A stretch of DNA of 64,000 bases, from assembly GCA_030426355.1 (NCBI GenBank), contig JAUHYQ010000001.1, positions 496,001 to 560,000 on the forward strand, in the 5' to 3' direction. Positions 35,776 through 44,182 of this stretch are shown here, in pieces. The notes below the pieces were generated by a model. It did not search any database, was not told the DNA's origin, and saw only the letters and a program-made list of their open reading frames with translations. Numbering within the stretch: the stretch's first letter is position 1; the number at the start of each line of letters is the position of its first letter. A program made the position numbers and the translations under genes. Source of the stretch: Gammaproteobacteria bacterium (GTDB taxonomy: Bacteria > Pseudomonadota > Gammaproteobacteria > Steroidobacterales > GCA-2729495).

Positions 35776-36462
35776 TCAGGCGGCTCCTTCGACAAGCCGG
35801 AGCGCATTCGCCTGCTCCGGCTGGACACTGCGCAGCACATCCCCAAAGAGGCGATAAAATACCTTGGCGCCATGCAAGATGACTCGCTGTTCCTCTCGGG
35901 ATTCAATCGAGTTCATCAAACTTCTAAAAAATTTAACGTGCTCCTGATCCAGTGCTCCGTGAGACCGCAGGTAGCTGAAGGCGGCGTCGGGGAGTCCAAG
36001 GCTTTCCTGAATACTCGCTGCCGCCGCATCTGCCAACGCGATGCTGGTTCCCTCGAGTACCTGCACCATACCGAAAAAGCCGACAGGATTGCCGCGGTTA
36101 ATGGTGTCATAGGCATACGCGACCATCACCTCGGTCGCAAGCGTCGGCGCCGAACAGCGAGCCGATTCGCGATCGTAGCCGCAGGCTGCTATGTCGTTAA
36201 GAATCCACTCCTGATGGCCACGCTCCTCGTCAATGTACTCAGCCAGAGCATCGCGCAACCATTCATGACTTTCCGGTAACCGGCTGCCCGCCGCCATCAG
36301 CAACGGCACAGTGTGTTTAACGTGGTGATAGGCCTGACACAAGTACGCCACATAGTGCTGCAGCGTGATGCGGCCGTTGAGACTGTCCGCGATAAGCGGT
36401 GCTTCGTTCAGGTATGCACGTTCTGCAGCCGTACTCTCCTGAATCTGGTCAAAAAAACTCAC
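35776..36462 (-). CDS. Heme-oxygenase-like diiron oxidase (HDO) candidate
   Basis: A 228-residue all-helical protein of the TenA/PqqC/heme-oxygenase-like fold. The metal-ligand pattern of the diiron subclass is present: E80-x2-H83, E137, and H168-x3-D172-x2-H175. This matches the ligands of UndA and CADD, which oxidise fatty acids or other small substrates using iron and O2. TenA and PqqC lack this set. It follows the acyl ligase (14 bp overlap, GTG start at 36462) and directly precedes an SDR. A fatty-acyl or amino-acid derivative is the likely substrate. Oxidase activity is an inference from the motifs. Confidence 0.75.
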   Translation of the reverse strand: MSFFDQIQESTAAERAYLNEAPLIADSLNGRITLQHYVAYLCQAYHHVKHTVPLLMAAGSRLPESHEWLRDALAEYIDEERGHQEWILNDIAACGYDRESARCSAPTLATEVMVAYAYDTINRGNPVGFFGMVQVLEGTSIALADAAAASIQESLGLPDAAFSYLRSHGALDQEHVKFFRSLMNSIESREEQRVILHGAKVFYRLFGDVLRSVQPEQANALRLVEGAA

Positions 36463-37963
36463 GGTGATTTATCTCTCGTTCGTGGTTAAAAACAACAGTT
36501 GGGTACATGGCCTCTATCAACTCCGCAAAATCGCGCGAAATGGCTGCGCGCCGGGGTCTGCCATTGGCGGTAAAATATCGGTTATCCAGCGCCGCACTGT
36601 CTGGTAAACGGCACCAGTTACGAACCTGCGCATAATCCGGAAGTGTCGCGTTGGCACCATCCACAACCGCCTGCACATCGACGTCGTCGATGCCCTGCGC
36701 AGCGCTTATCAACGCGCAACAGTAAGGCCGGCTGTCGCCGACGATTACGCATTTTGCTATTTCGGGGTGTCGTGATACTTCGCTTTCCGGCCATTCCGGC
36801 GAAATATTTCTGCCGAAGCTTGAAATCAGTACATTCTTCTTGCGACCGACAATGTGGCAAAAGCCGTGCTCGTCCACATGGCCCAGATCACCCGTGACGA
36901 CTCGGCGTGCGTTCCAGGTTTCCGGTTGACCGAGATAGCCGAGAAAGGCATTCCCGTACAAAACGATCTCACCGTCCTCAACGCATAAGGTCAGGTGACT
37001 CAGGGGATAACCTGCGCTGCCGGGCTTGTCGTGTTCGGGAGTGTTCAGGCATGCCACGGATGCGACTTCGGATAACCCATAACCTTCATAGACCGCCAGC
37101 CCCAGGCTACGCGCTTCGGTAATCAGCGATGCCGACACCCGCGCGCCCCCCACTGCCGCAAAGGTCAGCTCGGCAGGCGGTTGCCATCCGTTGCGCAAAA
37201 AAGCCACCAGACCCAGCAGCATTTGGGGAAGTAAAATAATGCTGCCGGGCCGGTGACGATCGAGGGCCTTGGTTAACAGGGGGATGTTAAGGCCCGCGCT
37301 GCCCACAAAAACATCTTCGGATGCGGAAAGAACCGTGACCACACCACCCGAAAGCAGGGCGCTATATACGCCGCCCACATTTTCGAGCAAGGTGCTTAAC
37401 GGCAACAGACACAGATGATGCGGCTTGCTTAGCCCCATCGCCCTCTGCAGGGCCATAGCCACTGTGAGTTGCTGCTCGGTTGAAAGGCAAACGCCTTTAG
37501 GTTGCCCCGTTGAACCCGATGTGAAGGTAATTTTACTGGTGCCGCCCGGCATCTCCGCACGGCCCGAACTGGCAATACCGCAGATGGATAATTGGCCGCA
37601 AGCCGGCAGTTCGGACACAGGGCCAATTTGCTTCGCCAGGGCATAGCCACGTTCGGGGTCGTCAGTAATGATCGCGTCAACGCCGGCTGTGCGTGCAGAC
37701 GCGAGAAGCTGCGCGTCCGAAAAGAAGCCGGGCAGCGGAATAAGGCATATGTCGCCGGCCTGACATGCCAGATCCACTGCAATCCATTCGGCTGAATTTC
37801 TGGCCAGCAATGCCACTCTTTCAATATTGCGCGAGCACAGCAAGCTGCTGTAAGCATCAACAGACTTCAGCAACTCCGCGACGGATATTGAACGACCCCC
37901 TTCACGAATGATGGGGTCGTTTGCGGGTCGCTTTCGAATAATCGAAAGCAAATCAGCTATCAC
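36449..37963 (-). CDS. AMP-forming acyl ligase (ANL family)
   Basis: A 504-residue adenylating enzyme. Signatures are the P-loop-like T-F-T-S-G-S-T-G-Q-P-K-G, Y-E-G-Y-G-L-S-E, and T-G-D-L-G-H-V-D in the hinge region. It probably activates a fatty acid or other carboxylate to acyl-AMP and then an acyl thioester. The C-terminal domain is somewhat divergent, ending N-H-R-E-F-F, and the usual catalytic Lys is not obvious to me. The GTG start overlaps the stop of the hemolysin-like gene by 4 bp. A 7 bp hairpin (37931-37948) lies just inside the coding start. It is the second gene of the putative lipid operon. Confidence 0.85.
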   Translation of the reverse strand: MIADLLSIIRKRPANDPIIREGGRSISVAELLKSVDAYSSLLCSRNIERVALLARNSAEWIAVDLACQAGDICLIPLPGFFSDAQLLASARTAGVDAIITDDPERGYALAKQIGPVSELPACGQLSICGIASSGRAEMPGGTSKITFTSGSTGQPKGVCLSTEQQLTVAMALQRAMGLSKPHHLCLLPLSTLLENVGGVYSALLSGGVVTVLSASEDVFVGSAGLNIPLLTKALDRHRPGSIILLPQMLLGLVAFLRNGWQPPAELTFAAVGGARVSASLITEARSLGLAVYEGYGLSEVASVACLNTPEHDKPGSAGYPLSHLTLCVEDGEIVLYGNAFLGYLGQPETWNARRVVTGDLGHVDEHGFCHIVGRKKNVLISSFGRNISPEWPESEVSRHPEIAKCVIVGDSRPYCCALISAAQGIDDVDVQAVVDGANATLPDYAQVRNWCRLPDSAALDNRYFTANGRPRRAAISRDFAELIEAMYPTVVFNHEREINHREFF

Positions 37964-38730
37964 ACAGCACCCCGGATTAAATTCCCGCGGTCTGCGCTTT
38001 TACCCGACAGCGCATTGAGTTCACGAACCAAAAAGTCGGTTTCTGCTTTAAACAACTCGGATGCGACTGCCTGCAGCGGTTGTCCACGAAAAACCTGCAT
38101 GGTGCTGCGCACATCAACAGCCATTACCTTCGGGTTGCTGTCGTAATAAGTGCCCCAACTCGACGCAGCAGAACCCAATCGTTCGGGGTTGGCTTCACCG
38201 ATTTCCATGACGCAGAAGTTGAGTTTATCGATAATGCGCGCGACCTGACGAGTTGCAGTAAAAACTGCGTAGTCGAAACCCGCACGGTACATCACGTTCG
38301 CCAAAACAATATAGAGCAGGAAACAGACACCGGGTCGCGTTGCGGCGAGATTACCGAGTTCAAAAATCTGTTCACGATAAACACGCGCGCCAGTGCGATC
38401 AGTCAGCATCGTCTCAACAGGCTGATCGAGATAGTTTTCGAGGAACAGCGTGCCCGTCTCTGCCGGACGTACGCCTGCGATGCTGCTGAGTCGACCTGAG
38501 CATTTCATGGTCAGAAGCAGCGGCATAAAAGAAGAAATCGTCGCGCCGTACGTACGCTCGAAACACTTCGCGATAGACTCTTCGGCACTGGCGCGTTCGG
38601 CCGCCCGTGCATCGAGAAAGCGGAATTCCGGTCGCACCTGTGTCAGGCGCCGCACTGCACGCGGCAACGCTGCGCCGGGGAACAGGCCGCCCGGCAGTGT
38701 CTGGCTTGCGCTTATCGAGATGTCCTGCAT
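37960..38730 (-). CDS. Thermostable-hemolysin family protein (GNAT-like)
   Basis: A 256-residue protein of the thermostable hemolysin family (named from Vibrio delta-VPH). Diagnostic blocks are L-F-L-E-N-Y-L-D-Q-P-V-E, F-E-L-G-N-L-A-A-T-R-P-G and Y-A-V-F-T-A-T-R-Q-V. The E-L-G-N-L-A ... T-x-x-R-Q layout recalls GNAT acyltransferases and LuxI-type autoinducer synthases, so an acyltransferase role is more plausible than haemolysis as such. It has no signal peptide. It leads the operon: ligase, diiron oxidase candidate, SDR, TPR-like protein. A-G-A-G-G lies 8 nt before the ATG. A perfect 8 bp dyad (38783-38801) sits upstream. Confidence 0.75.
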   Translation of the reverse strand: MQDISISASQTLPGGLFPGAALPRAVRRLTQVRPEFRFLDARAAERASAEESIAKCFERTYGATISSFMPLLLTMKCSGRLSSIAGVRPAETGTLFLENYLDQPVETMLTDRTGARVYREQIFELGNLAATRPGVCFLLYIVLANVMYRAGFDYAVFTATRQVARIIDKLNFCVMEIGEANPERLGSAASSWGTYYDSNPKVMAVDVRSTMQVFRGQPLQAVASELFKAETDFLVRELNALSGKSADRGNLIRGAV

Positions 38731-38782
38731 GTCGGTTGCCTCTTGGCATGCTCTTGGTTACAGGCTTATCCTGCCCACGCCG

Positions 38783-38801
38783 GCTTAAGGCAACCTTAAG
38801 C
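38783..38801. promoter_or_regulatory. Perfect 8-3-8 dyad upstream of the hemolysin-like operon
   Basis: GCTTAAGG (38783-38790), a 3 bp spacer, and CCTTAAGC (38794-38801) form a perfect inverted repeat between the DUF5666 gene and the hemolysin-like start. No U-tract follows on either strand, so it is not a standard terminator. On the minus strand a T-T-G-C-C-T inside it has a weak G-A-T-A-A-G 17 bp downstream. An operator is the best guess. A looser AT-rich repeat, GATTAA...TTAATC, spans 38802-38834. Confidence 0.45.
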
Positions 38802-38828
38802 GATTAACTTATTGATTTATTTAATAAA

Positions 38829-40283
38829 TTAATCGAGCTCAACCTCATCCGCGACCAGCAACCCACCGCTGGCCTGCCACCCCGCCTCGACCCTGCAACC
38901 GCCGCTGGTGGCCAGACAAGCGTCAATAGCCAGAAAGAACTGGGCGCGGCTCGTCGATACATCGTTCACTTCGTAATCCGTCGTGCCATCGGCCGTGGAC
39001 ACGCTCTTACCCAGTAATGTGAAACCAGGGTCTGCCGCCGCAGAGATGGTGCCCTTGAGTTTGTACTTATCCTCGCCGGCAATGCGCTCCAGCTGTGTTG
39101 CAATCAGGCGATTGCCATTCCACGACCCGCTTACTTTCAGGAAATCACCGGCCGCCAAATCGTTCAACGTGAACGGCCGACGCTTGTCGCGCTCATCCGA
39201 CATGATCGTGCCGGCCGTGGTCGCTATCTCCACACCAAACACCGTAACCAGTCCGTCAGCAGGATCGACTGTATCAACAGTTGCCTCAATCAAAGCATCG
39301 CCTTCACGCTTAAACTCAACCTGGCTGGCGTTGAGTACACCTGCGCTATCAAATACTCCTTCGACTTCAATACGAACGTTGTCTGCCAAATCAGCTGCCA
39401 TACCGCCGCTGTATTGAGTTTGACCATCCGTGCTAACAGCTATTCCTGAGACCAGAAAATCCTGCGCGCTCACAAAATTGGTGACCAGTCCTTCCACTTC
39501 GCCGCCATCACCGTCCTCGGCATCCAGAATATCGCCTCTGTAGGCGACTTCTGTCGCAATAATTTCGTTCGTCGCACCGAGCGCAGCACCGATAACGCGC
39601 ACGCGATCACCATCGCGAATGATACCGCCGGGAAAGTCGTCGGTGATCATAACGCCTGAAATGTCCACCACCTGAGCACCAATACTCAATGCTCCGCTGG
39701 CGTTAATGGTCGCCATGCCGGTAAGTTGAATAACATACAAACCCGTCTCCAGATCAATCCGTGTCGCCCGAATTGCGCCCGCTGAATCCGACAGCCCGCT
39801 TACTTCAACCACATCGCCCGGGCTAATGCCGCTAAGGTCCGAAGGTGATATTCCTGTGCCGAATATGGTGTCGGCACTGACGATAACGACTTGCCCGAGA
39901 GCCACAAACTCGCCAGCCTGCAGGTCCACGGATGTCACCGGGCCTTTTAGATTACTCTCATAAACAACAGTCTTCGCCACGGGCGTTGCAGCCGATCCGG
40001 CAAGCTCAGCATCAACCAGAACGATCTGGCCAACCCTCAGTTCGCTTTCTGTCACAACCGTGCCATTGTCTGTAATCAGCGCGGCCGAGACATCGTAGCG
40101 TTCGCCATTCAGAACAATGCTGCCAAAGCCGTCTATAGGCCCGACGGAAGTCGTGCGTATACCACCCCGATCAATGCCGGCGGTCTGACTGCTTCCACCG
40201 CCACAGGAAACCACGAGCAATACCGCGACTATTGTTGCCAACATTGCAGAGGTTGGATTTTCTGTTCGCCGCATCATAATCAC
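38829..40283 (-). CDS. DUF5666 repeat lipoprotein
   Basis: A 484-residue exported lipoprotein: signal with V-V-S-C-G-G-G near residue 26, then a series of DUF5666-like beta-barrel modules recognisable from recurring blocks such as V-G-Q-I-V-L-V-D-A-E, P-G-D-V-V-E-V-S-G, D-G-D-R-V-R-V-I-G and A-G-D-F-L-K-V-S-G. About five modules are visible. The function of DUF5666 is unknown. The frame opens with GTG at 40283, overlapping the DUF6502 stop by 4 bp; an ATG at 40277 is an alternative. It is the last gene of the multiheme cytochrome operon and may be an envelope scaffold for it. Confidence 0.8.
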   Translation of the reverse strand: MIMMRRTENPTSAMLATIVAVLLVVSCGGGSSQTAGIDRGGIRTTSVGPIDGFGSIVLNGERYDVSAALITDNGTVVTESELRVGQIVLVDAELAGSAATPVAKTVVYESNLKGPVTSVDLQAGEFVALGQVVIVSADTIFGTGISPSDLSGISPGDVVEVSGLSDSAGAIRATRIDLETGLYVIQLTGMATINASGALSIGAQVVDISGVMITDDFPGGIIRDGDRVRVIGAALGATNEIIATEVAYRGDILDAEDGDGGEVEGLVTNFVSAQDFLVSGIAVSTDGQTQYSGGMAADLADNVRIEVEGVFDSAGVLNASQVEFKREGDALIEATVDTVDPADGLVTVFGVEIATTAGTIMSDERDKRRPFTLNDLAAGDFLKVSGSWNGNRLIATQLERIAGEDKYKLKGTISAAADPGFTLLGKSVSTADGTTDYEVNDVSTSRAQFFLAIDACLATSGGCRVEAGWQASGGLLVADEVELD

Positions 40284-41107
40284 CGTTCGTTATCGTCACT
40301 GATCTGATAAATACCGACGCCCAGCCGCAGCGTTCGCTCACGACTTTTGCCGTCAGGTGACTTTTCATGACGAGCCAGCCACTGATCCGCTCGCTCCAGA
40401 AAACCCTGCGCCTCATCTTCAAGATATGCGCGAAAATCTTTAGCGGCTGACGCCCGTATGCTGATATTTGTTGCACGGCCTTCGAAACGCGTTGCGTCAT
40501 CCGCTGTGATCTTTTGGGCAAGATTAAAGGCCAGACTATTGCCGACATCTGCAAGCACGCTGCCGGCGCGCAATACCGCATCCGGATCCTGCGAATCAGG
40601 CATGTAGTAGCGCGCGGTCGGAAACAATCTCCCGCCCTTGACTGAAGCAACAACGTTTACGCGCTGCAGCTCTTTGAGCATCGCGGTGAACGGGATATCG
40701 GGCGCATAACGCCTGCATAGCGCAGCGAAACTGCCCGCCTTGTCAGTCGCTTCCAGTGACAATGCCCGAGGCTTATCGTCGGCATCACAAAAATCCGGAT
40801 CCGTATACCAGCCGCCCAAAACACGGGTTGCACCGCTCATGCGCTGCAGGGCTTCATGCTCATCAGTCATAGCGTCCCGAATCCGCTTAACTTCGTGCCG
40901 ACTGATGCCGGTCAGGATCGCAATGCGTGAGGCGTTCGTCGGCCGACCGTATACACCGTAGTCCTGCCGCGCGACTTCAACATACGTCTGCTTGCAGACC
41001 TCAGCCGCTTCTTTAAATGTGACGCCATTTCGAATCATCACCCGAACCAAAGGACGCAACGCCAATCGCAGCGCGGATAAGGCAGCGTTTTTCAATTTAT
41101 TGCTCAC
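40280..41107 (-). CDS. DUF6502-family protein
   Basis: A 275-residue soluble protein of the DUF6502 family: the N-terminus with A-A-L-S-A-L-R-L-A-L-R-P-L-V-R and G-V-T-F-K-E-A-A-E is diagnostic, followed by S-R-I-A-I-L-T-G-I-S-R-H-E-V-K-R-I, a helix-turn-helix-like segment that suggests DNA binding. Function is unknown. It is encoded between a lipoprotein gene (17 bp upstream) and the DUF5666 gene (4 bp overlap) in the cytochrome operon, so it might regulate that operon. The start appears to be GTG. Confidence 0.8.
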   Translation of the reverse strand: MSNKLKNAALSALRLALRPLVRVMIRNGVTFKEAAEVCKQTYVEVARQDYGVYGRPTNASRIAILTGISRHEVKRIRDAMTDEHEALQRMSGATRVLGGWYTDPDFCDADDKPRALSLEATDKAGSFAALCRRYAPDIPFTAMLKELQRVNVVASVKGGRLFPTARYYMPDSQDPDAVLRAGSVLADVGNSLAFNLAQKITADDATRFEGRATNISIRASAAKDFRAYLEDEAQGFLERADQWLARHEKSPDGKSRERTLRLGVGIYQISDDNER

Positions 41108-41124
41108 TTGCAGGGCGCTTCCCG

Positions 41125-41724
41125 TTAGTCGAGCGTCGCTCGCAGGTCACTGATCATAGCGAAAGTTGCCGGATCGCCCGACCACAACTGATAACGGCGG
41201 GAACCGGCCGCATCCTGCAACTGCACTGCAACATTCTGCGCCACAGCCATTTGCCGCAACTGATCACGGGATACCCTGAAGAATTTCGAGCGCAGACTGT
41301 CGACGGGGCCGCGGTAAGGCATTTGCCCGAGAGTTGGCTGCCTGTCGTCGGACAAGGTATTGGGCTGCCCGTCCAGCCAAACCACAATCGCATCGGCCGT
41401 CTCTTCCGTTGCGGATGTGACGTCATACTCCTCGGGCAGGCGATCTATTGTGCTCCATTCACCAATCCACAAGTAGTAACGAATTTCGCCCATCTGATTC
41501 ACTTCGACCGGACCTGCATACAGATAGTCGCGCACATTGGCCGCGAGGCTGGGTTCTTCACGTGCAAACACTACCGGTGCACTCAAATGCGTTACCGTAT
41601 TGACCGTTTTGGGATCCAGATAATCGACGGTGGTTACCTGCGGGCCAGAAACACCCAGGCAACCTGCAAGGGTCGTGGCCAGCAATAGGGCAGCGATCCT
41701 GGCAGTCACAATACTAGAAGTCAT
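41125..41724 (-). CDS. Hypothetical lipoprotein of the cytochrome operon
   Basis: A 199-residue lipoprotein. The signal peptide ends with lipobox L-A-G-C at residue 22. The mature part has beta-rich blocks (R-Y-Y-L-W-I-G-E-W, A-I-V-V-W-L-D-G) and a C-terminal Y-Q-L-W-S-G-D motif. I do not recognise the family. It overlaps the end of the large beta-barrel gene by 11 bp and precedes DUF6502. Location suggests an outer-membrane lipoprotein partner of the electron conduit, by inference only. Confidence 0.6.
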   Translation of the reverse strand: MTSSIVTARIAALLLATTLAGCLGVSGPQVTTVDYLDPKTVNTVTHLSAPVVFAREEPSLAANVRDYLYAGPVEVNQMGEIRYYLWIGEWSTIDRLPEEYDVTSATEETADAIVVWLDGQPNTLSDDRQPTLGQMPYRGPVDSLRSKFFRVSRDQLRQMAVAQNVAVQLQDAAGSRRYQLWSGDPATFAMISDLRATLD

Positions 41725-44182
41725 AGCGATAACCCGCGTACAGATACCAGGATGTTGAACTCTGCGAACCCGACGCCGTATCCAGGTTCGATAACCGTGT
41801 TCCGCCTTCCAGCTCCAGGCGCAAGCGACGTTGCATTTGATAGAACAACCTGATCGACGGAATAATCAGTATTTCGCTGGAATCCAGCCCCGAACTGTCA
41901 CGATGTGCCAGGGTGAGACGTGGGTTGAAACGAAAATTGCGCGTTACCGGATAACGCGTGTCGGCGGAGAGACTGATCGTGCGTGTCGTGCTGCCATCGT
42001 GGTAACGCAATGAGAAGATTGAATTGTCGCCTTCTTTGAACAGGCTCGACCCAATCAGGCTGACATTATAAAAGTAGTCTGCCCCTAATCCCTCCAGGGC
42101 AGGCACGCCCCCCGAAGCCGTCGTGCCACCCAAATCGGACGCGGTCACGTCTGCGCTGATCTGAAATCGCTCGTACAACGGCCGGGAAAACCCCAACGTT
42201 ATAGTTGTAAGATCAGCGGATCGATCTTCGGCCAGTTGACGGATTTCATCTTCGCTGAACAGCAATAACAATTCGTCGATGGTTTTGACAGGTTGCCCCG
42301 TCAGCGCGGTCTCCGTTAGCAGGAAAGGTGCCCGCCGATAGTCAAAGGTGGCGTTCAACGTGAGATCGTTGTCGAAACTCCAGTTACCGAATGCCACTGC
42401 ATTGTTCAGTGTGCCGTAACCAATATCGTAATCAACGAGCGACACGAGAGAACGGTGATCATCGTAATATCGCAACTCACCGCCGATCGCCTGACGATTT
42501 TCGATGCCATCAACTTCCTGAGCATTGAAGTAAACCGATACATCAACCGTATCCCGTACATCGAATACGTCCAGACTGACGCCGTAAAACGACCGGTCCA
42601 GGCCACTGTCGTCGGACGCAGACCAGACGGGTTCACCGGCCATGACGTTCAGCTGATAGTCCGGATCAAAGCGCCACCCAACGTGCAAACCGTCAAAGCG
42701 CCCGAGCACGCCGCTGCCTCTCACGGTCTGCCGCCCTATCCGCCCGCTGATATGCGATTCGCTGTCCGCAATATCAGCGTACATATAATAAACACGGGTA
42801 TCGTTACCGGTGCCCTCGAGTTCGCTCAACAAATCGTAAACGTTTCCCAAACTAACGCGGGTCGCAATATCAAAGCGCTTGCCGTCGCGGCGGCCGATAA
42901 AATCGACATCCGTCAGAACCGCGGACTGAATCACCTGAGAGCCCTGACCGGCAAAGTCACTTTCATCACGCCGATAGTATTGCGAGAGGCCACCGTAGAA
43001 TTGCCACTCCGGTTCAGGCTCGGAGCTCGCGGATCCCACTGCCAATGCAGATCCACCGGCTGCGAGTACGACAGCATCAGCCTGGCGCCCATTGACCGGC
43101 TCGGCAAGCACCAAGGCCTCCAGCCGCTGCCGCACACGATCGGCACCCGGCGTGTCCGCATACAACTCTATATATCGCTGATACTCCGCAATAGCGAAAC
43201 GCGGCTGACCATTGCGTTCGCGGGCGAGACCAATATATTCCAGCGCTTCCGGTGCAAAGCGTGTTGCACCTTCACGCAACACTTTTGCATAGAGATTGAT
43301 CGCTGCTGCATAGTCGGATGCCTGCATCTTCTTTCGCGCATCGCCAAGCAACTCTTCCAGCCGCGCTTCCGACAACCCCGCCGCGTTTTTCCCCATGTCC
43401 GTGACGGTGGCCGCGTCGGCCGTCGTACTAACAGCCACGCGATTGGTGGCTGCAACTTCGAATTCGGTGGCCGGAACGCGCACCACCGTCGCCTGCGGGT
43501 ACGCGCTTAGCAAACTTCGCAATGCCGCCTCGGCGCGTCCTTCGCTACTGAAGAACCCTATACGCAGGTGATGCCAGGTCTGTCGACCCACTACGGTGGA
43601 CTTCGCGTAGACCTGTTTACCCTCGGGCAATGCGGTCACATCAGAAAGGCCCAGGGTCTCAGTTGAGGTCCCAAGGTTAATGGCAAAAGTACCGGCTGCC
43701 GCAGCCGTCCTGCTTGTTGTTCCTGTATCGGTTGCATCGGCATTTTCAACTGCCATGCGCCCCAGCGTTAACTGCACGGAGCGCAACCCCGTCGTCTGGG
43801 TAACGGCAACTTTGCGTGGCGCCTCGAAGCGCGCCGTTAAAAACAGGCGATCATTGCGTGAAGCAATCTCAACCTGATTGAGGCCCGCCTGCCTGCTGCC
43901 CTCGGGCAAACGCAATTCCAATACGGTCGAGGCTTCAGCAAGCTCATCGCACTCGCCTGCCACTGGCACAAACTCAACTTCCAGTTCGGTAGCGATGCCA
44001 GACGGGAAATGTTGCACGTAGCGTAAGGCGCAGGCAAAACGCACATCCAGCACATTTAATCCGTCGCGTTGAGCCAATCGCGCAATCCCCAGAGCCGCCG
44101 GCTGCGCTGCAACTGGCAATAGCGCCAGCAGCAGTAACGCGCTCCTCCTCACCCCAGCGCGCGTGCGGTTAATCAAAGCCAC
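41714..44182 (-). CDS. Large outer-membrane protein with SPOR-like, TPR and beta-barrel parts
   Basis: An 822-residue exported protein. After the signal peptide come an AMIN-like beta domain (about residues 35-150), a SPOR-like block with W-H-H-L-R-I-G-F-F-S-S-E-G-R-A-E-A-A (about 205-250), two or three TPR units (about 270-350), a linker, and a long C-terminal region (about 390-822) of alternating amphipathic strands ending in Y-R-Y-D-F. That end is typical of outer-membrane barrels. The GTG start overlaps the 22-heme cytochrome gene by 14 bp. In this operon it may be the porin-like sheath of a cytochrome conduit, although conduit porins normally lack SPOR or TPR parts. The barrel count needs modelling. 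Confidence 0.65.
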   Translation of the reverse strand: MALINRTRAGVRRSALLLLALLPVAAQPAALGIARLAQRDGLNVLDVRFACALRYVQHFPSGIATELEVEFVPVAGECDELAEASTVLELRLPEGSRQAGLNQVEIASRNDRLFLTARFEAPRKVAVTQTTGLRSVQLTLGRMAVENADATDTGTTSRTAAAAGTFAINLGTSTETLGLSDVTALPEGKQVYAKSTVVGRQTWHHLRIGFFSSEGRAEAALRSLLSAYPQATVVRVPATEFEVAATNRVAVSTTADAATVTDMGKNAAGLSEARLEELLGDARKKMQASDYAAAINLYAKVLREGATRFAPEALEYIGLARERNGQPRFAIAEYQRYIELYADTPGADRVRQRLEALVLAEPVNGRQADAVVLAAGGSALAVGSASSEPEPEWQFYGGLSQYYRRDESDFAGQGSQVIQSAVLTDVDFIGRRDGKRFDIATRVSLGNVYDLLSELEGTGNDTRVYYMYADIADSESHISGRIGRQTVRGSGVLGRFDGLHVGWRFDPDYQLNVMAGEPVWSASDDSGLDRSFYGVSLDVFDVRDTVDVSVYFNAQEVDGIENRQAIGGELRYYDDHRSLVSLVDYDIGYGTLNNAVAFGNWSFDNDLTLNATFDYRRAPFLLTETALTGQPVKTIDELLLLFSEDEIRQLAEDRSADLTTITLGFSRPLYERFQISADVTASDLGGTTASGGVPALEGLGADYFYNVSLIGSSLFKEGDNSIFSLRYHDGSTTRTISLSADTRYPVTRNFRFNPRLTLAHRDSSGLDSSEILIIPSIRLFYQMQRRLRLELEGGTRLSNLDTASGSQSSTSWYLYAGYRYDF

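Noticed and set aside
42455..43510. 351-residue open frame on the plus strand opposite the large outer-membrane gene
   Set aside because: Shadow of the 822-residue gene; composition is not protein-like and no motifs are present.
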